Source of the DNA: Bacillus thuringiensis
Lineage (GTDB): Bacteria > Bacillota > Bacilli > Bacillales > Bacillaceae_G
Direction of reading: 5' to 3'
Length of the DNA: 64,000 bases
Assembly (NCBI RefSeq): GCF_014932895.1
Contig: NZ_JACYOF010000014.1
Coordinates: forward strand, 38,989 to 102,988
Numbering within the stretch: position 1 is the stretch's first letter; every line of letters starts with the position of its first letter. Under the pieces are notes generated by a model. The model made no database searches. It was not told the DNA's origin and saw only the letters and a list, made by a program, of their open reading frames with translations. The translations under genes and the position numbers were made by a program. Shown in pieces: positions 7,384 through 15,645 of this stretch.

Positions 7384-7699
7384 TTCCTGTACTCCTTCAT
7401 TTGGATTGAAATACGACACTCATATCCACTTATTATAATGAAATTTATCGAAAAAAAACATTACAAAACATTTACATTTCGTAAAAATTCAATTTATTTA
7501 TAAAAAGTCAGATTTTCTATATGTTATTTTTTAGATGTAGGATAAGTATATGTTTTTTTAGTAGAAATGAAAATATGTCTTGTGAGAAAGTGATAGAGAA
7601 GTAAGATTTGTTGGAATATAGCCAAGAAGAAACGGATAGTCTTACTTATATTTTTTATATAATAAAGAAGAATTATACAGACAAAGGAGAAAGAGCATC
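7384..7699. other. Divergent intergenic region
   Basis: This AT-rich region lies between the divergent LCP and reductase genes. A TATAAT at 7658-7663 could be the -10 box of the plus-strand gene, but no convincing -35 is seen. No ORF, repeat or RNA structure was recognised. Confidence 0.5.
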
Positions 7700-8698
7700 A
7701 TGGATCGTACATCATTCCGAGCAATCGTTGTGAACGAAATGGAAAATAATCAGTTTGAAAGAAATGTTGTTGAGAGAGAAGTAAGTAGTTTGCCTGAAGG
7801 AGATGTGCTAATACGGGTTCATTATTCTTCATTGAATTATAAAGACGCCCTTTCAGCTACTGGTAATAAAGGTGTTACGAGAACATATCCTCATACACCA
7901 GGAATTGATGCCGCAGGAGAAGTTGTGAGTAGTAGAAATGATGCCTTTAAGGAAGGGGATCATGTTATTGTAACGGGATATGATTTAGGTATGAATACTT
8001 CTGGTGGTTTCGGTGAATATATTCGTGTGCCATCATCTTGGATCATTCCTTTGCCAGAAGGAATGTCTTTAAAGGAAAGTATGATGTATGGGACAGCAGG
8101 TTTTACAGCTGCATTATCGGTGTATAAACTCTTGAAAACGGGAATTACGCCTAGTATGGGAGATGTTTTAGTAACGGGTGCTACAGGCGGCGTAGGTAGT
8201 GTAGCGGTTAGTATTTTAAGTAAGTTAGGATTTAACGTAGTAGGAGCGACAGGGAAAATGGAAGAGGAAGAGATGCTACTACGTCTAGGAGCGAAAAAAG
8301 TGATTCATCGTGAAGAATTGAGTGATGAATCAGGAAGGCCAATGCTTAAAGGAATATACGCCGGAGTTATCGATACTGTAGGTGGAAATATGTTAGAAGC
8401 AGCGTTAAAATCGGTAAAGTATGGCGGTTGTGTAACGACATGTGGTAATGTGGCAGGACACGAATTATACACCACGGTATATCCGTTTATTTTGCGAGGT
8501 ATTAGCCTTTTAGGGATAGATTCCGTACAATGCCCAGTAGATGTGAGAAAAGAAGTTTGGGCATTGTTAGCGAATGAGTGGGAAAACAAAGAGTTACTAT
8601 CTTATACAGAAGAATGTACATTAGAAGAGTTAGATGAGAAGTTTATATTTATATTGCAAGGAAAGCTAAAAGGAAGAACAGTTGTAAAAATGAAATGA
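7700..8698 (+). CDS. YhdH/YhfP-family NADPH-dependent quinone/acryloyl-CoA reductase
   Basis: This is a 332-residue zinc-free medium-chain dehydrogenase/reductase. The N-terminal catalytic fold contains SLNYKDALSATG and HTPGIDAAGEV. The nucleotide-binding domain has VTGATGGVGSVAVSIL near residue 155. This pattern is typical of the YhdH/AcuI subgroup (B. subtilis YhfP), which reduces acryloyl-CoA or quinone-like enones with NADPH. AAAGGAGAAAG precedes the ATG, and a terminator follows directly. Physiological substrate is not evident. Confidence 0.88.
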   Translation: MDRTSFRAIVVNEMENNQFERNVVEREVSSLPEGDVLIRVHYSSLNYKDALSATGNKGVTRTYPHTPGIDAAGEVVSSRNDAFKEGDHVIVTGYDLGMNTSGGFGEYIRVPSSWIIPLPEGMSLKESMMYGTAGFTAALSVYKLLKTGITPSMGDVLVTGATGGVGSVAVSILSKLGFNVVGATGKMEEEEMLLRLGAKKVIHREELSDESGRPMLKGIYAGVIDTVGGNMLEAALKSVKYGGCVTTCGNVAGHELYTTVYPFILRGISLLGIDSVQCPVDVRKEVWALLANEWENKELLSYTEECTLEELDEKFIFILQGKLKGRTVVKMK

Positions 8699-8730
8699 AA
8701 AAAGAGACGCGTAATAGCGTCTCTTTTCTT
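8699..8730. terminator. Bidirectional terminator between convergent genes
   Basis: AAAAGAGACGC and GCGTCTCTTTT form the stem around a short AATA loop, with A/T-rich flanks on both sides. It separates the reductase from the convergent Na/Pi gene. Confidence 0.85.
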
Positions 8731-8732
8731 AA

Positions 8733-10388
8733 TTATAATGATTGTCTTAAATTGATTTTTCCTTGTTCACCTAAAACACCGTCAGCGATATTTACAGCGT
8801 GATCACCGATACGCTCTAAGTTACTTACCATATCAACGAAGATGATACTTGCATCACCTGAACAGCTACGTTCGTTTAGACGTAATACATGACGTTTGCG
8901 AAGAACACGTTCCATTTGATCGATTTTACGTTCTTTTGCAATAACTGTTTGAGCAAGTTCTGTGTCGAAGTTTGTTAAAGCTTCAACTGCGTCTTGTAAC
9001 GTTGAAATCGTTAATTCTAGCATTTCGTTTAATTCAGCTAGCGCTTCGCCTGATAGTGAAACGCGGTTTGAAATTTGGAAATCTACAAGCTCTACAAGGT
9101 TTTCTACATGATCACCGACACGTTCAATATCTCCAACAACACCAGCTAAAACAGAATGTTTTTCAGAATCTGCTGATGAAAGTGGTTTTTCTGATAGTAA
9201 AACTAAATACTCGGTAATTTTTTTATCTAAATTGTTAATAGCGCCTTCTAATTGAGTAGCCATGTTTGCGTGTTTTTTGTCTTGTGTATTTAAAAATTGA
9301 TTAGCTTCTTTTAGTCCATGTAATGAAAACTCAGCCATACGAATAATTTCTTTTTGAGCTTCTGTTAAAGCAATGGCTGGAGATTGCTCAATAAAGATTG
9401 GATTTAAATGTTGCGGTTTAAAGTTAATAGATGCATCTTCGCCACGAATGATTTTTGTTACAATCCATGCCAATACTGCAATGAATGGGAACTGAATGAT
9501 CGTATTCGTTACGTTAAATGTTCCGTGTGCAAATGCAATTGTCATTTCTGGATTTAAGTTTAATGACGTTTGGAAATATTGAATTAAACTTGTAAAAGGT
9601 ACTAATAAAATCGTAAAGATAATGGTACCGATAATATTAAAAATAACGTGAACTAATGCTGCACGTCTTGCTGCAATTGAAGTACCGATTGCTGCTAATA
9701 CCGCTGTAATTGTCGTACCGATGTTATCACCGAATAATACAGGAAGAGCAGCTTGTAAGTCGATTGCACCTTGACCGAATAATTCTTGTAAAATACCGAT
9801 TGTTGCGCTTGAGCTTTGTACAATTAAAGTGAAAATTGTACCGACAATAATTCCTAAAATTGGATTATCACTCATGCTAACCATTAAATCTTGGAAGGAC
9901 TCTAAAGAACGAAGGGGTTTCATACCTGCGCTCATTAATTCTAAACCGAAGAATAGCATACCAAAACCGAATACAACTTGACCTACAGAATGTACTTTTT
10001 TATTTTTAAAGAAGAATAGTAAGATCGCTCCAACTGCCATAACTGGGAGAGCGTATTCTCCGATTTTAATTCCGATAATAAATGCAGTAACTGTCGTACC
10101 GATGTTTGCACCCATAATAACACCGATTGCTTGTCTTAATGTCATAAATCCAGCACTTACAAGTCCGACTGTTAAAGCAGTTGTTCCTGAACTTGATTGG
10201 ATTAATACAGTAACTAACATACCTGCTAGTACACCCATAAGTGGGTTTGTTGTAAAGCGATCTAGAATATCGCGAAGACGATCTCCAGCTGCTTGTTGCA
10301 GTCCATCGCCCATGTATTTAATCCCGAATAAGAAAATACCTAATCCACCAATGAATTGGAAGATCATTTCTTGAACATTATATTCCAC
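8733..10388 (-). CDS. Na+/phosphate symporter family protein with PhoU-like tail
   Basis: This protein of about 551 residues has an N-terminal NptA/YjbB-type membrane domain. It carries two copies of the QSSS motif (QSSSGTTALTVG and QSSSATIGIL) and matching GANIGTT / GDNIGTT repeats that form the Na+ and phosphate sites. The last about 200 residues are helical and resemble PhoU (IERVGDHVENL, LERIGDHAVNI). It should import phosphate with sodium. GTG 10388 is preferred as the start because AAGGAG lies 8 bases upstream; a GTG at 10397 would overlap that site. Confidence 0.9.
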   Translation of the reverse strand: MEYNVQEMIFQFIGGLGIFLFGIKYMGDGLQQAAGDRLRDILDRFTTNPLMGVLAGMLVTVLIQSSSGTTALTVGLVSAGFMTLRQAIGVIMGANIGTTVTAFIIGIKIGEYALPVMAVGAILLFFFKNKKVHSVGQVVFGFGMLFFGLELMSAGMKPLRSLESFQDLMVSMSDNPILGIIVGTIFTLIVQSSSATIGILQELFGQGAIDLQAALPVLFGDNIGTTITAVLAAIGTSIAARRAALVHVIFNIIGTIIFTILLVPFTSLIQYFQTSLNLNPEMTIAFAHGTFNVTNTIIQFPFIAVLAWIVTKIIRGEDASINFKPQHLNPIFIEQSPAIALTEAQKEIIRMAEFSLHGLKEANQFLNTQDKKHANMATQLEGAINNLDKKITEYLVLLSEKPLSSADSEKHSVLAGVVGDIERVGDHVENLVELVDFQISNRVSLSGEALAELNEMLELTISTLQDAVEALTNFDTELAQTVIAKERKIDQMERVLRKRHVLRLNERSCSGDASIIFVDMVSNLERIGDHAVNIADGVLGEQGKINLRQSL

Positions 10389-10730
10389 GCATTCCACTCC
10401 TTAAATTTCATGTACGATGTAATTATTAACTGAACCTTGAGTCACTGTAAACGGTTTATCAGTAAAATTTACACTAAATTTACAAAGAGATGAAAAGTTT
10501 ACATTTTTTTAAAGAAATAGCTATATTTTATTGGTTTTCAACTTTTGTAAATGGTATTTTTGTGAAGGAGTCACACTTTTTAGAATAATATTATTCGACT
10601 TCATATGAAGGAAAGTGTCTGTGAGTTCATCGTATATTTTTTGATAAAAGCTAAAAAAATATGTGGAAAAATGAATGTAGTTTTATACCGTCAAAAAGTT
10701 GGGAGTGTCTAACATGTATTGATTAGGATC
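10389..10730. other. Intergenic region upstream of the Na/Pi gene
   Basis: This AT-rich stretch has no ORF with a ribosome binding site. It probably holds the Na/Pi promoter on the minus strand. Nothing else was recognised before the bcr1 copy that follows. Confidence 0.5.
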
Positions 10731-10844
10731 AGGTTATTTGTTGAACCAATCGGGCTTTAACGGGCAGCCCGACTCCCACCTAACTCCCTCGCATTCGCCG
10801 AATTTTGAGGTGGGAGTCTTACTGCCCGCAAATAGCGGGATAAA
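10731..10844 (-). repeat. bcr1 repeat, lacking the 3' hairpin
   Basis: In minus orientation the head TTTATCCCGCTATTTGCGGG is at 10825-10844, followed by the complete inner block and CCCGATTGGTTCAAC. The similarity ends around 10731, before the AATCAGTGGGG hairpin, so the 3' third is lost or unrecognisable. Confidence 0.85.
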
Positions 10845-10872
10845 AAAGCTGCTAAATTATCCAGCAGCTTTT
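10842..10872 (-). terminator. Terminator overlapping the end of the MFS gene
   Basis: AAAAAGCTGCT and AGCAGCTTTTT pair around AAATTATCC. The hairpin overlaps the last codons of the minus-strand MFS gene and abuts the bcr1 head. Confidence 0.75.
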
Positions 10873-12059
10873 TCTGTATTTTTATCTCCGTGCTTTTGTT
10901 TTCTTATACTTGTAATGTAAATAAAGAGGAAAGCAATAAGTAATAGAGAGGAATAACGATATACAGTTGCATAGTTTGTAAAATGTGCAATGAATCCAAA
11001 AATAATCGCTCCAGCACCAATTCCAAGATCAAATGCTGAGAAGAATGTAGCTGTTGCAACTCCTCGTCGGTGCGGTGCTACTCGGTCAATCATCCATGCT
11101 TGTAGTGCTGGTTGAATCGCCCCAAAACCACTTCCGTAACACGCTGCGGCAATAATTAAGCTCGGAATTGTCGTCGTATACGACAATAAAATAATACCTG
11201 TAAATGTTATAATAACTCCTGGAATGATGACGAATGTATGACCTTTCGCATCATATAGCCTCCCGGAAAATGGACGAGTCACAGCGATTGCCAGTGCATT
11301 ACATAAAAAGAAGAGGCTAATATCAGCAATGCCGACTTCGGTAGCGAATAGTGTGATAAAGCTTCCGATTCCTCCGTACATTAATGTAATACATAATATT
11401 AATAATGAAGGAAGTAAAGCTTTGCGCTCAATAAATCCATCGAGAAAAGTACTAGATGATTGCTTCGGTGGTTGTTTTGTTTTTTTGATTTGGAGAAGTT
11501 TCGTTAATATTAATGAAACAATTGTGCATGAAAGTGCACATAAAAAAAGAACATTGAAATTATATGTTTGCATAAGCCATAGTCCAATGAGTGGACCGAG
11601 GGCCATTGCAATGGTTCCAGAAAGTCCGAAATATCCCATGCCCTCTCCGCGGCGAGCTGTTGGAATTAAATCAGAAACGACAGTTCCATATGTAGTCGTT
11701 GTAATACCGAAACCAGCTCCGTGTAAAATACGAACGGCAAGCAAGAGAAAGATGGTTGAGGCGAAAAGGTAACTGCCCATAGCGAGCAAACAAATAGCAG
11801 TACCGATCATTAAAATGATTTTTTTATTAAATTTCTGCAAGGCATTTCCAGTTAGCGGTCTAACAAAAAGTGCCGCCACGGTAAACATACCGACAACAAA
11901 TCCGATATTGGAACTTGTGCCACCAATTTCTTTCACATAAACAGGTAAAGTCGGAATTAACATTTGAAACCCTAAAAACATACATAAGTTTGCAAAAATT
12001 AAAGCAACAAACTCTTTTGTCCATAACGGTTCTCGTTTTACGAGTATTGCTTCTCCCAT
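10857..12059 (-). CDS. MFS drug/metabolite exporter
   Basis: This is a 400-residue major facilitator with 12 predicted membrane segments. The motif-A-like region is degenerate (RPLTGNALQKFNKK after helix 2), and GYFGLSGTIAMALGPLIG fits the antiporter motif C at helix 5. It is most like uncharacterised Bacillus MFS transporters of the YwoG/YfiS type. GGGGAT lies upstream of the ATG. No regulator is adjacent, so the substrate cannot be guessed. Confidence 0.82.
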   Translation of the reverse strand: MGEAILVKREPLWTKEFVALIFANLCMFLGFQMLIPTLPVYVKEIGGTSSNIGFVVGMFTVAALFVRPLTGNALQKFNKKIILMIGTAICLLAMGSYLFASTIFLLLAVRILHGAGFGITTTTYGTVVSDLIPTARRGEGMGYFGLSGTIAMALGPLIGLWLMQTYNFNVLFLCALSCTIVSLILTKLLQIKKTKQPPKQSSSTFLDGFIERKALLPSLLILCITLMYGGIGSFITLFATEVGIADISLFFLCNALAIAVTRPFSGRLYDAKGHTFVIIPGVIITFTGIILLSYTTTIPSLIIAAACYGSGFGAIQPALQAWMIDRVAPHRRGVATATFFSAFDLGIGAGAIIFGFIAHFTNYATVYRYSSLLLIAFLFIYITSIRKQKHGDKNTEKAAG

Positions 12060-12378
12060 ATATTCATCCCCTATATAAAGTTTTCTCTTTTCTTTCGAGT
12101 ATATGTATTGGCCAATGTAACAGTCAAGGAAGGTGTCTTGAAAACGGATAACAATTTTTAAGGTGAAAAAACTGACAAATTTGTGTAAAAGCTACACAAC
12201 TATGAAAAAAAGATGTAAAGTATAGATGTATAGACTTGTAGTTGTTGTGAATGATAGAAATTGTTTGTTCTTTAAAGAAAGCGGATTCAAAAAGTAGTGA
12301 ATGAGAAGGGGATATATACTTTTTCACTACATATATTTGAAAAGGTTTACAATATGACGAAGAAAGAGGCGTGTACAT

Positions 12379-13467
12379 ATGAGACGATTAGGTATTTCTA
12401 TTTATCCAGAACATTCAACAGTAGAGAAAGATAAGGAGTATTTAACATTAGCAAGTAAATACGGATTCACACGTGTGTTCACATGTTTACTATCTGTGGA
12501 TGGGGAAAAAGAGAAAATTATAGAAGAGTTTAAGGAAACAATCTCTCATGCGAACGCATTAGGGCTCCAAGTATTAGTTGATATTAGTCCGTCTGTTTTT
12601 ACGCAATTAGGTATTTCATATAATGATTTATCGTTCTTCCATGAACTAGGTGCGTACGGTATCCGTTTAGATGTTGGTTTCTCAGGATTAGAAGAATCGA
12701 TTATGACGTACAATCCGTACGGTTTGAAAATTGAGATTAATATGAGTAACGGTACAAAATATGTAGATAATATTATGAGTCATAGACCAAATCGCGAAAA
12801 TTTAATTGGCTGTCATAATTTTTATCCACACCGCTATTCCGGATTATCATACGATCATTTCATTAAATGCTCGAAACAATTTAAAGATTACGGCATGAGA
12901 ACAGCTGCTTTTATTTCATCATTTGATGCAACATATGGACCTTGGCCAGTAACAGAAGGATTATGTACGCTAGAGCAGCATCGTGAATTACCAATGACAA
13001 CACAGGCGAAGCATTTGTTTGCAACAGAATTAATTGATGATGTTATTATTGCGAATGCGTATGCATCAGAAAAAGAATTACAAACACTAGGTGCATTAAA
13101 TAAAGAGAAACAAACATTTGATATAGAACTATCTGATACAACAACAGAACTAGAAAGAATTATCGTGTTAGACGAGCCTCATTTTTATCGCGGGGATGTT
13201 TCTGAATATATGATTCGTTCTACACAAAGTCGTGTGAAATATAAAAAAGAGGAGTTTAAACCTCATAATACACGCCAAATTAAGCGTGGCGATCTTTTAA
13301 TTGATAATGAGCAATATGGCCAATATAAAGGTGAATTACAAATTGCTTTAAAAAATATGGTGAATACAGGAAAAACAAATGTAGTTGGTCGAATTGTAGA
13401 AGAAGAGATTTTCTTACTAGACTATTTACAAGCATGGGATAAATTCGGATTTACATTAAAGAAATAG
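12379..13467 (+). CDS. DUF871 protein, MupG-like 6-phospho-glycosidase (paralog 1)
   Basis: This 362-residue DUF871 (COG3589) protein has a TIM-barrel start (GISIYPEHSTVEKDKEYLTLA), HNFYPHRYSGLSYDHF and a C-terminal small beta domain (RGDLLIDNEQYGQYKGELQIAL). The family contains S. aureus MupG, a 6-phospho-N-acetylmuramidase that cleaves MurNAc-6P-GlcNAc in the cytoplasm. A second member at 39169 sits in the MurNAc operon, so this copy may serve another phospho-disaccharide. GAGGCGTGTACAT precedes the ATG. A truncated PRD-type regulator follows, which fits a former sugar operon. Confidence 0.82.
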   Translation: MRRLGISIYPEHSTVEKDKEYLTLASKYGFTRVFTCLLSVDGEKEKIIEEFKETISHANALGLQVLVDISPSVFTQLGISYNDLSFFHELGAYGIRLDVGFSGLEESIMTYNPYGLKIEINMSNGTKYVDNIMSHRPNRENLIGCHNFYPHRYSGLSYDHFIKCSKQFKDYGMRTAAFISSFDATYGPWPVTEGLCTLEQHRELPMTTQAKHLFATELIDDVIIANAYASEKELQTLGALNKEKQTFDIELSDTTTELERIIVLDEPHFYRGDVSEYMIRSTQSRVKYKKEEFKPHNTRQIKRGDLLIDNEQYGQYKGELQIALKNMVNTGKTNVVGRIVEEEIFLLDYLQAWDKFGFTLKK

Positions 13468-13477
13468 AGGGAATAGA

Positions 13478-13512
13478 AGGAAAAAACTACTGACTGCAGC
13501 AGCTTTTTCCTT
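13478..13512 (+). terminator. Terminator after the DUF871 gene
   Basis: GGAAAAA and TTTTTCC form the outer stem around a GC-richer loop region containing CTGCAGCAG. A T run follows. Confidence 0.55.
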
Positions 13513-13529
13513 TTTATATATAAAGAGCT

Positions 13530-13694
13530 ATGACAAAAGTGCATCAGCGATTAATTTCTATTTTAGAAGAGAAATTGATGTTAAATCGAGCTTTTTTAGC
13601 GAGCCGTTTACATGTATCAACGAAGACGATTCGAAAAAATATAAAATTATTAAATGATATATTGAGAGAAAACGGAGTAGAAATTGAATCATAA
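13530..13694 (+). pseudogene. N-terminal fragment of a PRD/BglG-type transcription regulator
   Basis: A 54-codon ORF reads as a helix-turn-helix of the HTH_11/Mga type: MTKVHQRLISILEEKLML, then ASRLHVSTKTIRKNIKLLN and NDILRENGVEIES. Full-length LicR/BglG-family regulators continue for several hundred residues with PRD and EII-like domains, none of which is present. The fragment lies just after a DUF871 gene, which is often regulated by such proteins. I read it as the remnant of a deleted regulator gene. A short independent DNA-binding peptide is the alternative. Confidence 0.6.
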
Positions 13695-13747
13695 AGAGAT
13701 AGATTTAATTTGGAAGGGAGAGAAGGAGAAAGAATGTAAGAATCATA

Positions 13748-13785
13748 AAAAAGAGTCAGCCTCAACAATGAGACGGACTCTTTTT
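13748..13785. terminator. Bidirectional terminator
   Basis: AAAAAAGAGTC and GACTCTTTTTT form a stem, with AGCCTCA/TGAGAC inside. It lies between the regulator remnant and the convergent SH3/3D gene and has U runs in both directions. Confidence 0.8.
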
Positions 13786-13795
13786 TATATAATAA

Positions 13796-15064
13796 TTAGT
13801 TTAAAATTTTCACTGTAACTGTTTGGCGTCCCCAGTTACTTGATGAGCCTTTATCTGGCATTAGAACGTCAATTTTATTTCCTTTAATCGCTCCACCAGT
13901 ATCACCAGCGATTGCTACTCCGTAACCTTCAACCCATACTTTTGAACCTAATGGAATGACACTTGGATCAACTGCAATAAGTTTCATGTTTGGATTAGCT
14001 GTTAAGTTATGACCCATAGCTGATTTTACGTGATCTCCTGCGTTGTAACCATTTTCAAGTGGATCTGCTGTGTAAGCTGTTGCTACAACTTTTAACTCAC
14101 GAGAAGATGATGGCGCACTTGTTTCAGTTTCTTTTGCAACAGGTTGTTGTGTAGCTGGTTTTTGAGTTTTAGCCGCTTCACGAGCTTTAGCTGCCTCTTG
14201 AGCTTTAGCTGCCTCTTGAGCTTTAGCCGCTGCTTGAGCTTCAGCTTCTGCCTGAGCTTTAGCTTCTTCACGAGCTTTAGCTGCTTCTTGAGCTTTAGCC
14301 GCTGCTTGAGCTTCAGCTTCTGCTTGAGCTTTAGCTTCTTCACGAGCTTTAGCTGCTTCTTGGGCTTTAGCCGCTGCTTGAGCTTCAGCTTCTGCCTGAG
14401 CTTTAGCTTCTGCTTGAGCCTTAGCCGCTTCACGAGCTTTAGCTGCTTCTTGAGCTTTAGCTTCTGCCTGAGCTTCGGCTTCTTCACGAGCTTTAGCCGC
14501 TTCTTGAGCCTTAGCTTTTGCTTGAACTTCAGCTACCTCTTGAGCTTTAACTGCTTCACGAACTTTAGCTGTATCTTGAACTTTAGTTGCTTTTTCAACT
14601 TTAACTGCTGGTTGAACTTTAACTGGAGCAGTACCTGTTAAGTAAGGAACATGAACATAAGCTGTTTTTCCGTTATATTCAAATTGGATCCAATCATTTT
14701 GTACTTGGTGTGTTGTTTCGATTACATCATCTTTTTTCAATTTACCAAGAATTTCTGAGTCTGTGTTTGCACCAGCACGTACGTTTAATACATTTGCTGT
14801 TACGTAGTAAGTGTCTTTTGTGTAGTCAGCGCTGATGAAAGCTTCTTTACCACTATTTAATTTAACTTTTGACCATCCATTTTCTGTATGTAGAACATTT
14901 ACTTTATATCCATCTAATAACTTTCCGACAACTTTTGATTCAGTAGTTGGGTTTTCTCGTACATTTAGTACGTCAGTCGTTACGATTGTTTCTGCTTTAG
15001 CAGATGTTGTGAAAATCCCAAGACCAAAAACCGCTGCTGTTGCTATACCCATAAATTTTTTCAT
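13796..15064 (-). CDS. entC: EntC-like secreted wall protein with SH3 repeats, Ala/Lys/Glu repeats and a 3D domain
   Basis: This is a 422-residue exported protein. A signal peptide ends near AKA (about residue 24). Two bacterial SH3 domains follow (TDVLNVRENP and ANVLNVRAGA). Next comes about 160 residues of Ala/Lys/Glu/Gln repeats built on KAQEAAKAREEAKAQAEAEA. The C-terminal 3D domain has ATAYTADP, the aspartate-bearing LIAVDPSVIPLGSKVWVEGYG and AGDTGGAIKG, which resembles the lytic MltA/Stationary-phase autolysin fold. It matches the EntA/EntB/EntC group of B. cereus, named enterotoxins although the domains point to cell-wall hydrolysis. ATG 15064 has GGAGG upstream; earlier in-frame ATGs would place sequence before the signal peptide. 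Confidence 0.82.
   Translation of the reverse strand: MKKFMGIATAAVFGLGIFTTSAKAETIVTTDVLNVRENPTTESKVVGKLLDGYKVNVLHTENGWSKVKLNSGKEAFISADYTKDTYYVTANVLNVRAGANTDSEILGKLKKDDVIETTHQVQNDWIQFEYNGKTAYVHVPYLTGTAPVKVQPAVKVEKATKVQDTAKVREAVKAQEVAEVQAKAKAQEAAKAREEAEAQAEAKAQEAAKAREAAKAQAEAKAQAEAEAQAAAKAQEAAKAREEAKAQAEAEAQAAAKAQEAAKAREEAKAQAEAEAQAAAKAQEAAKAQEAAKAREAAKTQKPATQQPVAKETETSAPSSSRELKVVATAYTADPLENGYNAGDHVKSAMGHNLTANPNMKLIAVDPSVIPLGSKVWVEGYGVAIAGDTGGAIKGNKIDVLMPDKGSSSNWGRQTVTVKILN
14160..14540 (-). repeat. Tandem coding repeats in the EntC-like gene
   Basis: Degenerate units of 18-60 bp encode AKAQEAAKAREEAKAQAEAEAQ-type peptides. Several 66-bp blocks are nearly identical, so copy number probably varies by slippage or recombination. 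The reading frame is kept throughout. Confidence 0.85.
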
Positions 15065-15609
15065 AATAGCCTCCATTGCATTTGTTTTCGTTGACCTCAT
15101 TATAGCAACCATTATTTTCTTATTTGCGAAAAACATAAAATTACAAAGCTTTCGTAACGGGGCATTAATATTCTGTAATAATTCCATAAATATCCTGATA
15201 GCGCTTCCTTATTGTTTTTTTGAGGGGTGAGAGCATATGAATCATAAAATGAGTAGTATTTCAATTTCTATTAGATTAATAATATAACCATAGTATTACA
15301 AAATATTTTCTGTAGTGTTACAAAAATGGTGTATTTTACTGTTAAAATGAAAAAATAGTTATAAAATGATAATGTTTATGGCTTTAAAAATATATAAATG
15401 AGGTGAAATTTAATAAAATATCAATAGAATTATTACAAAATCAGTCGAAGTATGGAAAAAATTACGCCTTGCATTTGGCTCTCATATATTATTTTTGCAA
15501 TAATAGGATTCGATAATAGCTTTAGTGCCTATAAATAATGAAGCGTATCCGAAAGATAGTTGTAACGTGAAACATATATAATAGAAGAAACTCAATTTAG
15601 TAGGTAAAT
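15065..15609. other. Intergenic region upstream of the EntC-like gene
   Basis: This is about 545 bp of AT-rich sequence without a supported ORF. It should contain the minus-strand promoter of the EntC-like gene. No palindrome resembling a PlcR box was seen. Nothing else was recognised. Confidence 0.5.
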
Positions 15610-15643
15610 AAAAAACGTAGGAGTGTACACTCCTACGTTTTTT
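15610..15643. terminator. Terminator of the ABC efflux operon
   Basis: AAAAAACGTAGGAGT and ACTCCTACGTTTTTT form a perfect long stem just downstream of the minus-strand permease stop codon. Confidence 0.9.
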
Positions 15644-15645
15644 AT

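Noticed and set aside
12137-12152. Catabolite-responsive (cre) element before the DUF871 gene
   Set aside because: TTGAAAACGGATAACA is close to the cre consensus but misses the conserved C near its 3' end by one position and lies over 200 bases upstream.
14160-14540. CRISPR-like regular repeats
   Set aside because: The repeats are in frame, of variable unit length and without unique spacers, so they are coding repeats. The bcr1 copies are kilobases apart and also not a CRISPR array.
14144-14641. Long open frames on the strand opposite and in other frames of the EntC-like repeats
   Set aside because: They consist only of Phe/Ser/Cys- or Lys/Leu-rich repeats, which is the expected shadow of the Ala/Lys/Glu coding repeats. 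No ribosome binding site was found.
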